From an uncultured Prevotellaceae bacterium (GTDB lineage Bacteria > Bacteroidota > Bacteroidia > Bacteroidales > Bacteroidaceae), in NCBI GenBank assembly GCA_902803455.1, contig CADCQC010000462.1, forward strand, positions 1-9,196: 9,196 bases of DNA. Reading direction: 5' to 3'. The notes below the pieces were generated by a model. That model saw only the letters and a list, made by a program, of their open reading frames with translations, did not search any database and had not been told where the DNA came from. Positions 1 through 7,100 of this stretch are shown in pieces (position 1 is the first letter of the stretch; each line of letters begins with the position of its first letter). A program made the translations under genes and the position numbers.

Positions 1-762
1 ATGGAAATCCGTGCAGGAACGGGCGGCGACGAGGCATGTCTCTTTGCAGGCGACCTCTTTAAGATGTACAAAAGCTACTGCGACTCAAAGGGTTGGCAAC
101 TTTCTATAACCAGTGTCAGTGAGGGAGCCGTAGGCGGCTTTAAGGAAATCGACTTTGCAGTTAGTGGCGCTGATGTATATGGCACGCTGAAGTATGAGAG
201 TGGTGTACATCGTGTCCAGCGTGTGCCAGCCACGGAGACGCAGGGTCGTATGCACACATCGGCAGCAACTGTTGCCGTACTGCCGGAAGCTGACAAGTTT
301 GAAGTCCACATCAACGAAGGAGAAATCAAGTGGGATACGTTCCGTTCGTCGGGTGCCGGAGGTCAGAACGTGAACAAAGTGGAATCGGGTGTACGTCTAC
401 GCTATATGTGGAAGAATCCCAATACAGGCGAGACTGAGGAAATCCTCATAGAATGTACAGAGACACGCGACCAGCCCAAGAACAAGGAGCGTGCCCTCTC
501 CCGTCTTTACACCTTTATTTACGATAAGGAACACCAGAAATACATGGACGACATCGCCTCCCGCCGGAAGAGTCTTGTCTCCACAGGCGACCGTTCTGCA
601 AAGATCCGCACATACAATTTTCCCCAAGGTCGAGTCACCGATCACCGCATAGGTTATACGACCCACGACCTACAAGGTTTTCTTGGCGGCAACATCCAGG
701 ATATGATAGATGCCCTCACCGTGGCAGAGAATGCCGAGCGCTTGAAAGAGACAGAACTATAG
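1..762 (+). CDS. prfA: Peptide chain release factor 1 (RF1), 5'-truncated by window edge
   Basis: RF1 recognises UAA and UAG in the ribosomal A site and triggers hydrolysis of peptidyl-tRNA. The visible 253 residues begin inside domain 2 with the conserved EIRAGTGGDEA stretch. The ATG at position 1 is therefore an internal methionine, and roughly 110 N-terminal residues lie upstream of the window (family length about 360). The stop-codon-reading tripeptide PAT is at visible residues 76-78 in RVPATETQGR, which marks RF1 rather than RF2 (RF2 has SPF). The catalytic GGQ is at residues 120-122, and the RF1-type stretch DRSAKIRTYNFPQGRVTDHR follows at about 197-216. The gene ends in TAG, a codon read by RF1 but not RF2. 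pyrF starts 29 bp downstream. The family assignment is very secure; only the N-terminus is missing. Confidence 0.97.
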   Translation: MEIRAGTGGDEACLFAGDLFKMYKSYCDSKGWQLSITSVSEGAVGGFKEIDFAVSGADVYGTLKYESGVHRVQRVPATETQGRMHTSAATVAVLPEADKFEVHINEGEIKWDTFRSSGAGGQNVNKVESGVRLRYMWKNPNTGETEEILIECTETRDQPKNKERALSRLYTFIYDKEHQKYMDDIASRRKSLVSTGDRSAKIRTYNFPQGRVTDHRIGYTTHDLQGFLGGNIQDMIDALTVAENAERLKETEL

Positions 763-791
763 TTGAAGCCATCCATTAACCAGCAACGACC

Positions 792-1625
792 ATGACAAGA
801 AAAGAACTAGTACATCAGATTATCAGCAAGCGGACATTTCTCTGTGTCGGTCTCGACACTGACATCAAGAAAATTCCCGAGCATTTGCTTTCAGAAGCCT
901 CCCCCATTTTCACCTTCAACAAAGCCATCATAGACGCCACCGCCCCTTATTGTGTGGCCTATAAGCCCAATCTCGCCTTTTATGAGAGTTTAGGCGTGAG
1001 CGGTATGGCCGCATTTGAACACACGGTGAGGTATCTGAAGAAATATTATCCCCATCATTTTATCATAGCAGATGCCAAGCGAGGAGATATCGGCAACACG
1101 TCAGCGATGTATGCCCGTACATTTTTTGAGGAATATGACATTGACTCCCTGACAGTCGCGCCCTATATGGGAGAAGACAGCGTTACGCCATTTTTGGGTT
1201 ATGACGGCAAATGGGTTATTCTTCTTGCCCTTACCAGCAATCGTGGTTCTTCCGATTTTCAGCTACTCACAGATACAGAAGGTGTGCGTTTGTTTGAACA
1301 TGTCATCACACGTTCTCAACAATGGGCAGGTCCGGACAAGATGATGTATGTTGTGGGAGCCACTCAAGGAAGTATGTTCAAAGAAATCCGTCGTCTTGCC
1401 CCAGATCATTTTCTGCTGGTTCCTGGTGTGGGAGCGCAAGGAGGCAGCCTTCAGGAAGTATGCCATTATGGTCTGACAAGTGATTGCGGTCTGTTGGTAA
1501 ATTCCTCCCGTGGCATTATATACGCCAGTCGTGGTGAAGATTTTGCAGAAGCCGCATGCGCCAATGCCCGTCAGTTACAAGAAGAAATGGAGGCCATACT
1601 CAGGCAATCAGGAATTTTGGGATGA
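792..1625 (+). CDS. pyrF: Orotidine 5'-phosphate decarboxylase, type 2 subfamily
   Basis: This cytoplasmic enzyme decarboxylates OMP to UMP, the last step of de novo pyrimidine synthesis. The 277-residue protein is a typical length for the longer bacterial type of the family. The N-terminal strand FLCVGLDTD (residues 16-24) supplies a substrate-binding Asp. The catalytic signature ADAKRGDIGNTS lies at 93-104, with K96 as the expected proton donor flanked by D94 and D99. Phosphate-binding loops appear at 211-218 (PGVGAQGG) and 236-242 (VNSSRGI). The ATG at 792 gives the expected MTRKEL...FLCVGLD N-terminus. No strong Shine-Dalgarno sequence precedes it; the leader is ACCAGCAACGACC. The stop TGA (1623-1625) overlaps the ATG of the next gene as ATGA, which suggests translational coupling. 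No key residue is missing. Confidence 0.97.
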   Translation: MTRKELVHQIISKRTFLCVGLDTDIKKIPEHLLSEASPIFTFNKAIIDATAPYCVAYKPNLAFYESLGVSGMAAFEHTVRYLKKYYPHHFIIADAKRGDIGNTSAMYARTFFEEYDIDSLTVAPYMGEDSVTPFLGYDGKWVILLALTSNRGSSDFQLLTDTEGVRLFEHVITRSQQWAGPDKMMYVVGATQGSMFKEIRRLAPDHFLLVPGVGAQGGSLQEVCHYGLTSDCGLLVNSSRGIIYASRGEDFAEAACANARQLQEEMEAILRQSGILG

Positions 1626-2842
1626 GCGACGGAAAAATCATCAACGATCCAGTATTCGGTTTCATCAAGATCCCCAATGGGATATTGCTGGATATTGTAG
1701 ATCATCCGCTGATGCAGCGTCTTCGGCAAATCAAGCAAGTGGGTCTTGCCTCTATCGTATATCCAGGAGCCCAACATACCCGTTTTCAGCACTCTTTAGG
1801 AGCCTACTACCTAATGAGTGAGGCCATTGTATCCTTGACCCAAAAAGGAATCTTCATATTCGACAGTGAAGCGGAAGCCATCAAGGCCGCCATCCTGCTT
1901 CACGACATCGGGCATGGTCCCTTTTCCCATGTTCTTGAACACACTTTAATTGAAGGGGTGTCTCATGAAGCGATCTCTCTGATGATGATGGAGCAGATCA
2001 ACGAGGAGATGGGTGGCAGCCTCAACCTGGCACTACGCATCTTCAAGAATGAGTATCCCAAGCAATTTCTTCATCAGTTGATCAGCAGTCAACTAGACAT
2101 GGACCGTCTTGATTATCTTCGTCGAGACAGTTTTTTCACCGGAGTGACCGAGGGCAACATCGGAAGCGCCCGTATCATCAAGATGCTCAACGTGGTGGAC
2201 GATCATCTGGTGGTTGACTCTAAAGGAATCTACTCCATTGAAAACTACCTGACCTCCCGTCGCCTGATGTACTGGCAAGTATACCTTCACAAGACAACGG
2301 TAGCAACAGAGAAGATGCTTGTCAATCTGCTACTTAGAGCCAAGCACCTGATGCTCTCCGGGCAGTCACTCTTTTCGACCCCATCCCTAAATTATTTCTT
2401 AAGCAGGCATGTGGACGCCGCCTATTTCCTGTCTCATCCTGAGTCCCTTGAGCATTATGGGAAACTTGACGATACCGACATTCACTGTTCGATCAAGGAA
2501 TGGACTAAGAGTGATGATCCCGTATTGTCGCTTCTTGCCCGTAACGTCATTAACCGACGTCCATTCAAAGTAGAGATATATGATAGCCCGATCGATGAAG
2601 AGCGTCTACACGAGTTGGAAGATTATCTGATGAAAGAGACGGGTGTGAGCAAAGAAGATGTGGGTTATCTCTATAATGTGAGCACCATCTCAAAAGATAT
2701 GTATGACGTCAACGATGACCACATCACCATTCTTTACAAAGATGGTACGATGAAAGACATTGCCATGGCCTCAGAAATACTGAATGTGTCCTTACTTTCC
2801 AAAAAAATTCGTAAATATTATCTTTGTTATCATAGAGTCTGA
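1622..2842 (+). CDS. HD-domain phosphohydrolase, SAMHD1/YdhJ-like (COG1078-type), probable dNTP triphosphohydrolase
   Basis: This 406-residue protein opens with IINDPVFGFIKIP, the usual start of the bacterial YdhJ/YwfO group, and then has the HD-type metal site. H57 lies in HTRFQHSLG (52-60), H94-D95 in LLHDIGHGPFSH (92-103), and D161 in LDMDRLDYLRRD (158-169). By alignment to human SAMHD1 from memory, these match H167, H206/D207 and D311, and R162, Y165 and D169 fall on the phosphate-contacting K312, Y315 and D319. The site is therefore intact, and hydrolysis of dNTPs or a related nucleotide is likely, although the substrate cannot be read from sequence. The C-terminal 200 residues are a variable region without a motif I recognise. 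The ATG at 1622 was preferred over an in-frame ATG at 1556 because conservation begins just after it and it forms an ATGA overlap with pyrF. The sequence AGGAA about 9 bases upstream may be a weak ribosome site. Confidence 0.9.
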   Translation: MSDGKIINDPVFGFIKIPNGILLDIVDHPLMQRLRQIKQVGLASIVYPGAQHTRFQHSLGAYYLMSEAIVSLTQKGIFIFDSEAEAIKAAILLHDIGHGPFSHVLEHTLIEGVSHEAISLMMMEQINEEMGGSLNLALRIFKNEYPKQFLHQLISSQLDMDRLDYLRRDSFFTGVTEGNIGSARIIKMLNVVDDHLVVDSKGIYSIENYLTSRRLMYWQVYLHKTTVATEKMLVNLLLRAKHLMLSGQSLFSTPSLNYFLSRHVDAAYFLSHPESLEHYGKLDDTDIHCSIKEWTKSDDPVLSLLARNVINRRPFKVEIYDSPIDEERLHELEDYLMKETGVSKEDVGYLYNVSTISKDMYDVNDDHITILYKDGTMKDIAMASEILNVSLLSKKIRKYYLCYHRV

Positions 2843-2853
2843 CTAATATTTAG

Positions 2854-2861
2854 TATATTTG
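2854..2861 (+). promoter_or_regulatory. Candidate Bacteroidota sigma(ABfr)-type promoter -7 box before lpxD
   Basis: The sequence TATATTTG is an exact match to the TAnnTTTG -7 consensus of Bacteroidota primary-sigma promoters. It sits in the 44-bp gap between the HD gene and lpxD, 25 bases before the lpxD ATG. Transcription would be expected to start some 5-8 bases downstream, leaving a short A/C-rich leader (roughly CAATAAACCAACAACAATCA). The partner -33 TTTG is not at the ideal 19-21 base spacing. The nearest TTTG is 2823-2826, 27 bases upstream of the box, inside the end of the HD gene. This is a plausible start for a separate lpxD-lpxC/fabZ-lpxA-miaA-PBP transcript. Confidence 0.55.
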
Positions 2862-2886
2862 CAACAATAAACCAACAACAATCAAT

Positions 2887-3933
2887 ATGGAATTTACCGC
2901 TCAACAGATAGCAGAATACCTAGGAGGCAAAGTGGAAGGCAATCCCGAAGCCACCGTCAATACATTCAGCAAAATTGAAGAAGGCAAGACGGGATCACTT
3001 TCCTTTCTATCCAATCCTAAATACGCACATTATCTGAATAGCACTCAATCCAGTGTAGTTCTGGTAAATGCCGACCTTGAGTTAGAAGGTCCGACGAACG
3101 CCACTTTGGTTCGTGTATCTAATGCTTATGAAAGTGTGGCCAAACTCCTCCAACTCTATGAGTCGATGAAACCCCGCAAGCAAGGCATTGACAGTCTGGC
3201 TTTTGTATCACCTTCATCCACCATTGGCTCAGACTGTTATATCGGAGCATTCGCCTATATCGGCAACAACGTAGAGATCGGAGATGGATGCCAGATCTAT
3301 CCTCATGCATATATTGGTGATGGTGTAAAATTGGGTAATGGTTGCATCATTTATCCTAATGTCATCATTTATCATGGATGCAAGATAGGTAATCGTGTGA
3401 CACTCCATGCAGGTTGTGTGATAGGAGCCGACGGTTTTGGTTTTGCCCCCACCGCCACGGGTTACGACAAGATCCCCCAGATCGGAATTGTCACTATAGA
3501 AGATGACGTGGAAATCGGAGCCAATGCCTGTGTAGACCGTTCTACGATGGGCAGTACCTATATTCGCAAAGGAGTGAAATTAGACAATTTGGTGCAGATT
3601 GCCCACAACACAGATATCGGTTCCAACACAGTGATGTCTGCTCAAGTAGGTATCGCTGGCAGCACGAAGGTTGGCCAATGGTGCATGTTTGGCGGTCAAG
3701 TAGGTATAGCGGGCCATATCACTGTAGGTAACAAAGTGACAATAGCAGCTCAGAGCGGTGTCATCAGCGATGTCTCCGATGGTCAGGCCCTCATGGGCTC
3801 CCCCACCCAAGAGCACCGCTCGTTTTATCGTATAGAAGTGCTCAAGCGCCGTCTTCCCGAGCTCAACCGACAACTTTCCCAGCTTCAGAAAGAAATAGAA
3901 GAAATCAAGAACAACATCAATCATCATGAATAA
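2887..3933 (+). CDS. lpxD: UDP-3-O-(3-hydroxyacyl)glucosamine N-acyltransferase
   Basis: LpxD performs the third step of lipid A synthesis at the cytoplasmic side, moving a 3-hydroxyacyl chain from ACP to the amino group of UDP-3-O-acyl-glucosamine. At 348 residues it is close to the E. coli length (341). Residues 1-100 form the uridine-binding N-terminal domain, which includes SLSFLSNPKY at 37-46. Residues about 105-300 are a left-handed beta helix of hexapeptide repeats (IGxxxx type), with the conserved GADGFGFAP at 180-188. The catalytic His is H240 in QIAHNTDIG, matching E. coli H239, and H277 in GIAGHITVG matches H276. The C-terminus (313-345) is a charged helical tail that includes LKRRLPELNRQLSQLQKEIE, as expected for the ACP-contacting helices. 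The start is preceded by an A/C-rich leader without a Shine-Dalgarno sequence. The 3' end overlaps lpxC-fabZ by 8 bases. Confidence 0.97.
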   Translation: MEFTAQQIAEYLGGKVEGNPEATVNTFSKIEEGKTGSLSFLSNPKYAHYLNSTQSSVVLVNADLELEGPTNATLVRVSNAYESVAKLLQLYESMKPRKQGIDSLAFVSPSSTIGSDCYIGAFAYIGNNVEIGDGCQIYPHAYIGDGVKLGNGCIIYPNVIIYHGCKIGNRVTLHAGCVIGADGFGFAPTATGYDKIPQIGIVTIEDDVEIGANACVDRSTMGSTYIRKGVKLDNLVQIAHNTDIGSNTVMSAQVGIAGSTKVGQWCMFGGQVGIAGHITVGNKVTIAAQSGVISDVSDGQALMGSPTQEHRSFYRIEVLKRRLPELNRQLSQLQKEIEEIKNNINHHE

Positions 3934-5311
3934 GCAAAGGACACTAAAAGGAAGTTTTTCTCTTTTTGGTAAAGGACTTCATACAGGTCTTAATCTGACA
4001 GTTACTTTTAATCCAGCCCCTGAGAACAGTGGAATCAAAATCCAGCGTATCGATTTGGAAGGCCAGCCTGTGGTTGAAGCCTTCGCAGAGCGAGTCACCG
4101 ACACCCAACGCGGTACCGTGCTGTGTAAAGACAATGTGAAGGTATCCACTGTGGAGCATGCGCTAGCAGCATTATACGCCTTAGGCATCGACAATTGTCT
4201 CATTCAGGTGAATGGTCCTGAATTTCCCATTTTAGATGGCAGCGCCGCCATTTTTGTTGACCGAATCCATCAGGTCGGCATAGAGGAACAGAATGCTCCT
4301 AAGGATTATTACATTATCCGTCATAAGATAGAAGTGAAAGATGACAAGAGCGGATCATGTATCACCATCTTGCCTGATGAGGAATTCAGCATCACCGTAA
4401 TGTGCTCCTTTGATTCGAAGTTTATCAGCAGCCAGTTTGCCACTCTCGACAAGATGAGTCTGTTTGAGCAAGAGGTAGCCCCCGCCCGCACTTTTGTATT
4501 TGTTCGCGATATAGAACCCCTTTTGCATGCGAACCTGATCAAAGGCGGTGACATGGACAATGCTATTGTCATCTATGAGAAGCAGATTCCCCAGGAACAG
4601 CTTGACAAGTTGGCAGACCTGATCAACGTTCCCCACATGGACGCCACAAAGATGGGCTATATTCAGCCCAAGCCCCTCCGCTGGGATAATGAGTGTACCC
4701 GTCATAAACTTCTTGACATCATCGGTGATATGGCCTTGATCGGCAAGCCCATCAAAGGCCGCATCATTGCCACGCGTCCAGGTCACACCATCAACAACAA
4801 GTTTGCCCGTCTGATGCGCCGTGAGATACGCAAGCATGAGATACAGGCACCTATCTATAATCCTAACGAAGCCCCTGTGATGGACAATCTCCGCATCCGC
4901 GAGTTGTTGCCTCACCGTTATCCTATGCAGTTGGTAGACAAGGTTATAGAGCTAGGTCCGAACTATATAGTGGGTGTGAAGAACGTTACTTCCAACGAGC
5001 CATTCTTCACAGGACATTTCCCTCAAGAGCCTGTCATGCCAGGTGTATTGATGGTGGAGGCGATGGCCCAATGTGGCGGTCTGCTTGTTCTCAATACCCT
5101 TGAGGAGCCCGAGCGCTGGTCGAGTTATTTCATGAAGATTGATGACGTGAAATTCCGCCAGAAAATAGTGCCAGGCGACACACTTCTCTTTAAAGTTGAA
5201 CTTCTTCAGCCAGTTCGTCATGGCATCAGTTCCATGCGTGGCTATATGTTTGTAGGCGACCATGTAGTAGCAGAAGCTACCTTTACAGCCCAAATCGTGA
5301 AGAACAAATAA
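3926..5311 (+). CDS. lpxC/fabZ: Bifunctional LpxC-FabZ: UDP-3-O-acyl-GlcNAc deacetylase / (3R)-hydroxyacyl-ACP dehydratase
   Basis: This is a 461-residue fusion. Residues 1 to about 305 are LpxC, the zinc deacetylase that commits the cell to lipid A. Expected zinc ligands are H78 (in STVEHALAAL), H260 and D264 (in TRHKLLDIIGD). E77 is the general base, K261 follows the ligand, T189-F190 lies in ARTFVF, and H287 lies in RPGHTINNKFA. A short linker, APIYNPNEAP (308-317), leads to FabZ (about 318-461), the fatty-acid elongation dehydratase. Its catalytic pair is H364 in FFTGHFPQEPVMPGV and E378 in MVEAMAQ, and LLPHRYPMQLVD at 327-338 is typical. The fusion is characteristic of Bacteroidota. The segment between zinc ligands H78 and H260 is about 23 residues longer than in E. 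coli, mainly around residues 218-248. The start overlaps the lpxD end by 8 bases, so coupling is likely. Both active sites look complete. Confidence 0.97.
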   Translation: MNKQRTLKGSFSLFGKGLHTGLNLTVTFNPAPENSGIKIQRIDLEGQPVVEAFAERVTDTQRGTVLCKDNVKVSTVEHALAALYALGIDNCLIQVNGPEFPILDGSAAIFVDRIHQVGIEEQNAPKDYYIIRHKIEVKDDKSGSCITILPDEEFSITVMCSFDSKFISSQFATLDKMSLFEQEVAPARTFVFVRDIEPLLHANLIKGGDMDNAIVIYEKQIPQEQLDKLADLINVPHMDATKMGYIQPKPLRWDNECTRHKLLDIIGDMALIGKPIKGRIIATRPGHTINNKFARLMRREIRKHEIQAPIYNPNEAPVMDNLRIRELLPHRYPMQLVDKVIELGPNYIVGVKNVTSNEPFFTGHFPQEPVMPGVLMVEAMAQCGGLLVLNTLEEPERWSSYFMKIDDVKFRQKIVPGDTLLFKVELLQPVRHGISSMRGYMFVGDHVVAEATFTAQIVKNK

Positions 5312-5347
5312 TCATACCGTTAATAACCCCAAACAACCCCATACCCC

Positions 5348-6118
5348 ATGAATCAAATTAGCCCAATGGCATATGTGCATCCAGAGGCACAAATCGGCGA
5401 CAACAATGTGATCGGTCCATTCTGCTATATCGACCGCAACACGGTGATTGGCGACAACAATATTCTCCAAAACGGTGTAACGATCAACTACGGAGCCCGT
5501 ATTGGCAATGGCAATGAGTTTTTTGTCGGCAGCAGTATATCAGCCAAGCCTCAAGACTTGAAATTCCGTGGTGAAGATTCTATTTGTGAGATTGGCAACA
5601 ACAACAGTATCCGTGAGAATGTGAATATCTCTCGCGGCACAGCTTCCAAGGGAACGACTAAGATCGGCAACAACTGCCTGTTGATGGAAGATGCCCATGT
5701 GGCCCATGACTGTGTGCTTGGCGACAACCTCATCATCGGCAATTCGACAAAATTTGCCGGTGAAGTGGTCATTGACGACAATGCCATCATCAGTGCCACC
5801 GTGCTCTGTCATCAATTCTGCCGTATCGGCGGTTATGTCATGATTCAAGGCGGAACCCGTTTCAGTATGGATATCCCTCCGTATGTAATTGCCGGCAAGG
5901 AGCCCTGTCACTACTGCGGCATCAACCTGGTGGGTCTTCGCCGTCGTGGATATAGCAAAGAGACCATCGATCTGATCCATAATGCCTATCGTCTGCTCTA
6001 TTCCCAAGCAACGATGAAAGAAGGTATTGCAGAAATCCGTCGCCAGTTGCCCGAAACTCCAGAGATCAACTATATCATCGAATTTGTAGAGAGTTCGAAA
6101 CGCGGCATCATCCGTTAG
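5348..6118 (+). CDS. lpxA: Acyl-ACP--UDP-N-acetylglucosamine O-acyltransferase
   Basis: LpxA catalyses the first, reversible step of lipid A synthesis, adding a 3-hydroxyacyl chain from ACP to the 3-OH of UDP-GlcNAc. The 256-residue length fits the family (E. coli 262). Residues 1 to about 185 are a left-handed beta helix of hexapeptide repeats, starting SPMAYVHPEAQIGDNN. The catalytic His is H120 in EDAHVAHDCVLGDN (E. coli H125), with H117 matching H122, G138 matching G143 and H155 (CHQFC) matching H160. The acyl-chain ruler position (E. coli G173) falls on G168, which suggests a long acyl chain of C14 or more. The residue matching E. coli H144 is E139. The C-terminal helical domain begins near INLVGLRRRGYS (192-203). 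The gene lies 36 bp after lpxC-fabZ, with an A/C-rich leader and no Shine-Dalgarno sequence. It ends in TAG. Confidence 0.97.
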   Translation: MNQISPMAYVHPEAQIGDNNVIGPFCYIDRNTVIGDNNILQNGVTINYGARIGNGNEFFVGSSISAKPQDLKFRGEDSICEIGNNNSIRENVNISRGTASKGTTKIGNNCLLMEDAHVAHDCVLGDNLIIGNSTKFAGEVVIDDNAIISATVLCHQFCRIGGYVMIQGGTRFSMDIPPYVIAGKEPCHYCGINLVGLRRRGYSKETIDLIHNAYRLLYSQATMKEGIAEIRRQLPETPEINYIIEFVESSKRGIIR

Positions 6119-6146
6119 AATTCGATCTCATGGTGGGCATCATACG

Positions 6147-7100
6147 ATGAAGACATTATTTGTCATATCAGGTCCCACAGCTGTCGGCAAGACTGATGTG
6201 TGCATACAGGTGGCACGTCATCTGGGAGTGCCTATCATCAACGCTGACTCCCGCCAATTATATGCTGAAATACCGATAGGCACAGCAGCCCCTACAGCAG
6301 CCCAGCAAGCTGCCGTGAAACACTATTTTGTGGGAACCCACCACTTGACCGATTACTACAGTGCATCGATGTATGAGCGTGATGTCCTGAATCTTCTGCA
6401 ACCACCAGGCGAATTAAGCAACGATTCCTGCTGGTTGATATCAGGAGGAAGCATGATGTATGTGGATGCCGTCTGTCACGGCATTGACGACATCCCGACC
6501 ATCGATTCTGAGACCCGCGCTGTTCTCAAGCACCGTCTTGCCACAGAAGGTTTGGATCGTCTTGTAGAAGAGCTGCATGTGCTCGATCCCTCCTATTACG
6601 AGATTGTGGATAGGAAGAACACCCGTCGCGTGGTGCATGCCCTTGAAATATGCTATATGACAGGCCGCACATACACCTCCTACCGCAACAACATCAAGAA
6701 GCCACGTCCTTTTCACATTGTGAAAATAGGCCTTCAACGTGACCGTGAAGAACTATACACACGAATCAACAGGCGTGTGCTTCAAATGCTTGATGAAGGA
6801 TTTGAAGATGAAGTGCGTCGTGTGTACGCCTTCAAGGAAGAGAACTCTCTGAACACCGTCGGTTACAAAGAGATGTTTGAATACTTAGACGGGCTCTGTA
6901 CTTTGGACAATGCTGTGGAACGCATACAGTCAGCCACCCGCCGTTACAGCCGTAAACAAATGACATGGCTGAAGCGAGACCCCATGATCCACTGGTTTCA
7001 TCCAGATGATGTGCCTATGATTCTCTCATTCATCGATCAGATGAAAAAGGAGTCAGAAGGACCTTTACAACAATCAACCACCAACCAAGAAAACGCATGA
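6147..7100 (+). CDS. miaA: tRNA dimethylallyltransferase (tRNA A37 prenyltransferase)
   Basis: MiaA transfers a dimethylallyl group from DMAPP to N6 of adenosine 37 in tRNAs that read UNN codons, the first step towards ms2i6A. The 317-residue protein matches the family length (E. coli 316). The P-loop-like GPTAVGKT is at 9-16, where it binds the pyrophosphate of DMAPP. The conserved DSRQLY is at 34-39 (D34 is the likely base). SGGSMMYVDA is at 99-108, the TVGYKE motif at 237-242, and the Arg-rich RRYSRKQMTWLKRD at 265-278 belongs to the tRNA-binding region. The start follows lpxA by 28 bp with no clear Shine-Dalgarno sequence. The last 15 or so residues are polar and probably a loose tail. 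The stop TGA overlaps the next ATG as ATGA. The assignment is secure. Confidence 0.96.
   Translation: MKTLFVISGPTAVGKTDVCIQVARHLGVPIINADSRQLYAEIPIGTAAPTAAQQAAVKHYFVGTHHLTDYYSASMYERDVLNLLQPPGELSNDSCWLISGGSMMYVDAVCHGIDDIPTIDSETRAVLKHRLATEGLDRLVEELHVLDPSYYEIVDRKNTRRVVHALEICYMTGRTYTSYRNNIKKPRPFHIVKIGLQRDREELYTRINRRVLQMLDEGFEDEVRRVYAFKEENSLNTVGYKEMFEYLDGLCTLDNAVERIQSATRRYSRKQMTWLKRDPMIHWFHPDDVPMILSFIDQMKKESEGPLQQSTTNQENA

Noticed and set aside
1..3. ATG at the first base as the start of a short RF1-like protein
   Set aside because: The following residues match the middle of RF1 domain 2, not an N-terminus. RF1 needs about 110 more residues upstream, so the gene is simply cut by the window.
1556..1621. 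Longer N-terminus for the HD-domain gene from the ATG at 1556
   Set aside because: The 22 added residues lie inside pyrF in another frame and resemble no family N-terminus. The conserved start begins after the ATG at 1622, which also gives the ATGA overlap.
2823..2826. TTTG as a proper -33 box for the lpxD promoter
   Set aside because: The spacing to the -7 box is 27 bases, beyond the usual 19-21, so it was not annotated as a promoter element.
3639..3711. Near-identical repeat CAAGTAGGTAT in lpxD, spaced 54 bases apart
   Set aside because: It encodes QVGIAG twice, 18 residues apart, which is one turn of the beta helix. This duplication is normal for LpxD and not a mobile or regulatory repeat.
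4355..4915. Long open frame (186 codons) on the minus strand inside lpxC-fabZ
   Set aside because: It lies fully opposite a well-conserved gene, has no recognisable motif, and its protein has the composition expected of a reverse-frame shadow.
5540..6007. Long open frame (155 codons) on the minus strand inside lpxA
   Set aside because: It mirrors the hexapeptide-repeat coding sequence of lpxA, giving a repetitive low-complexity product. No sign of a promoter or of a real protein family.
6130..6132. Upstream ATG as an alternative miaA start
   Set aside because: It is 17 bases before the chosen ATG and in a different frame. The ATG at 6147 gives the standard MKTLFVISGPTAVGKT N-terminus.
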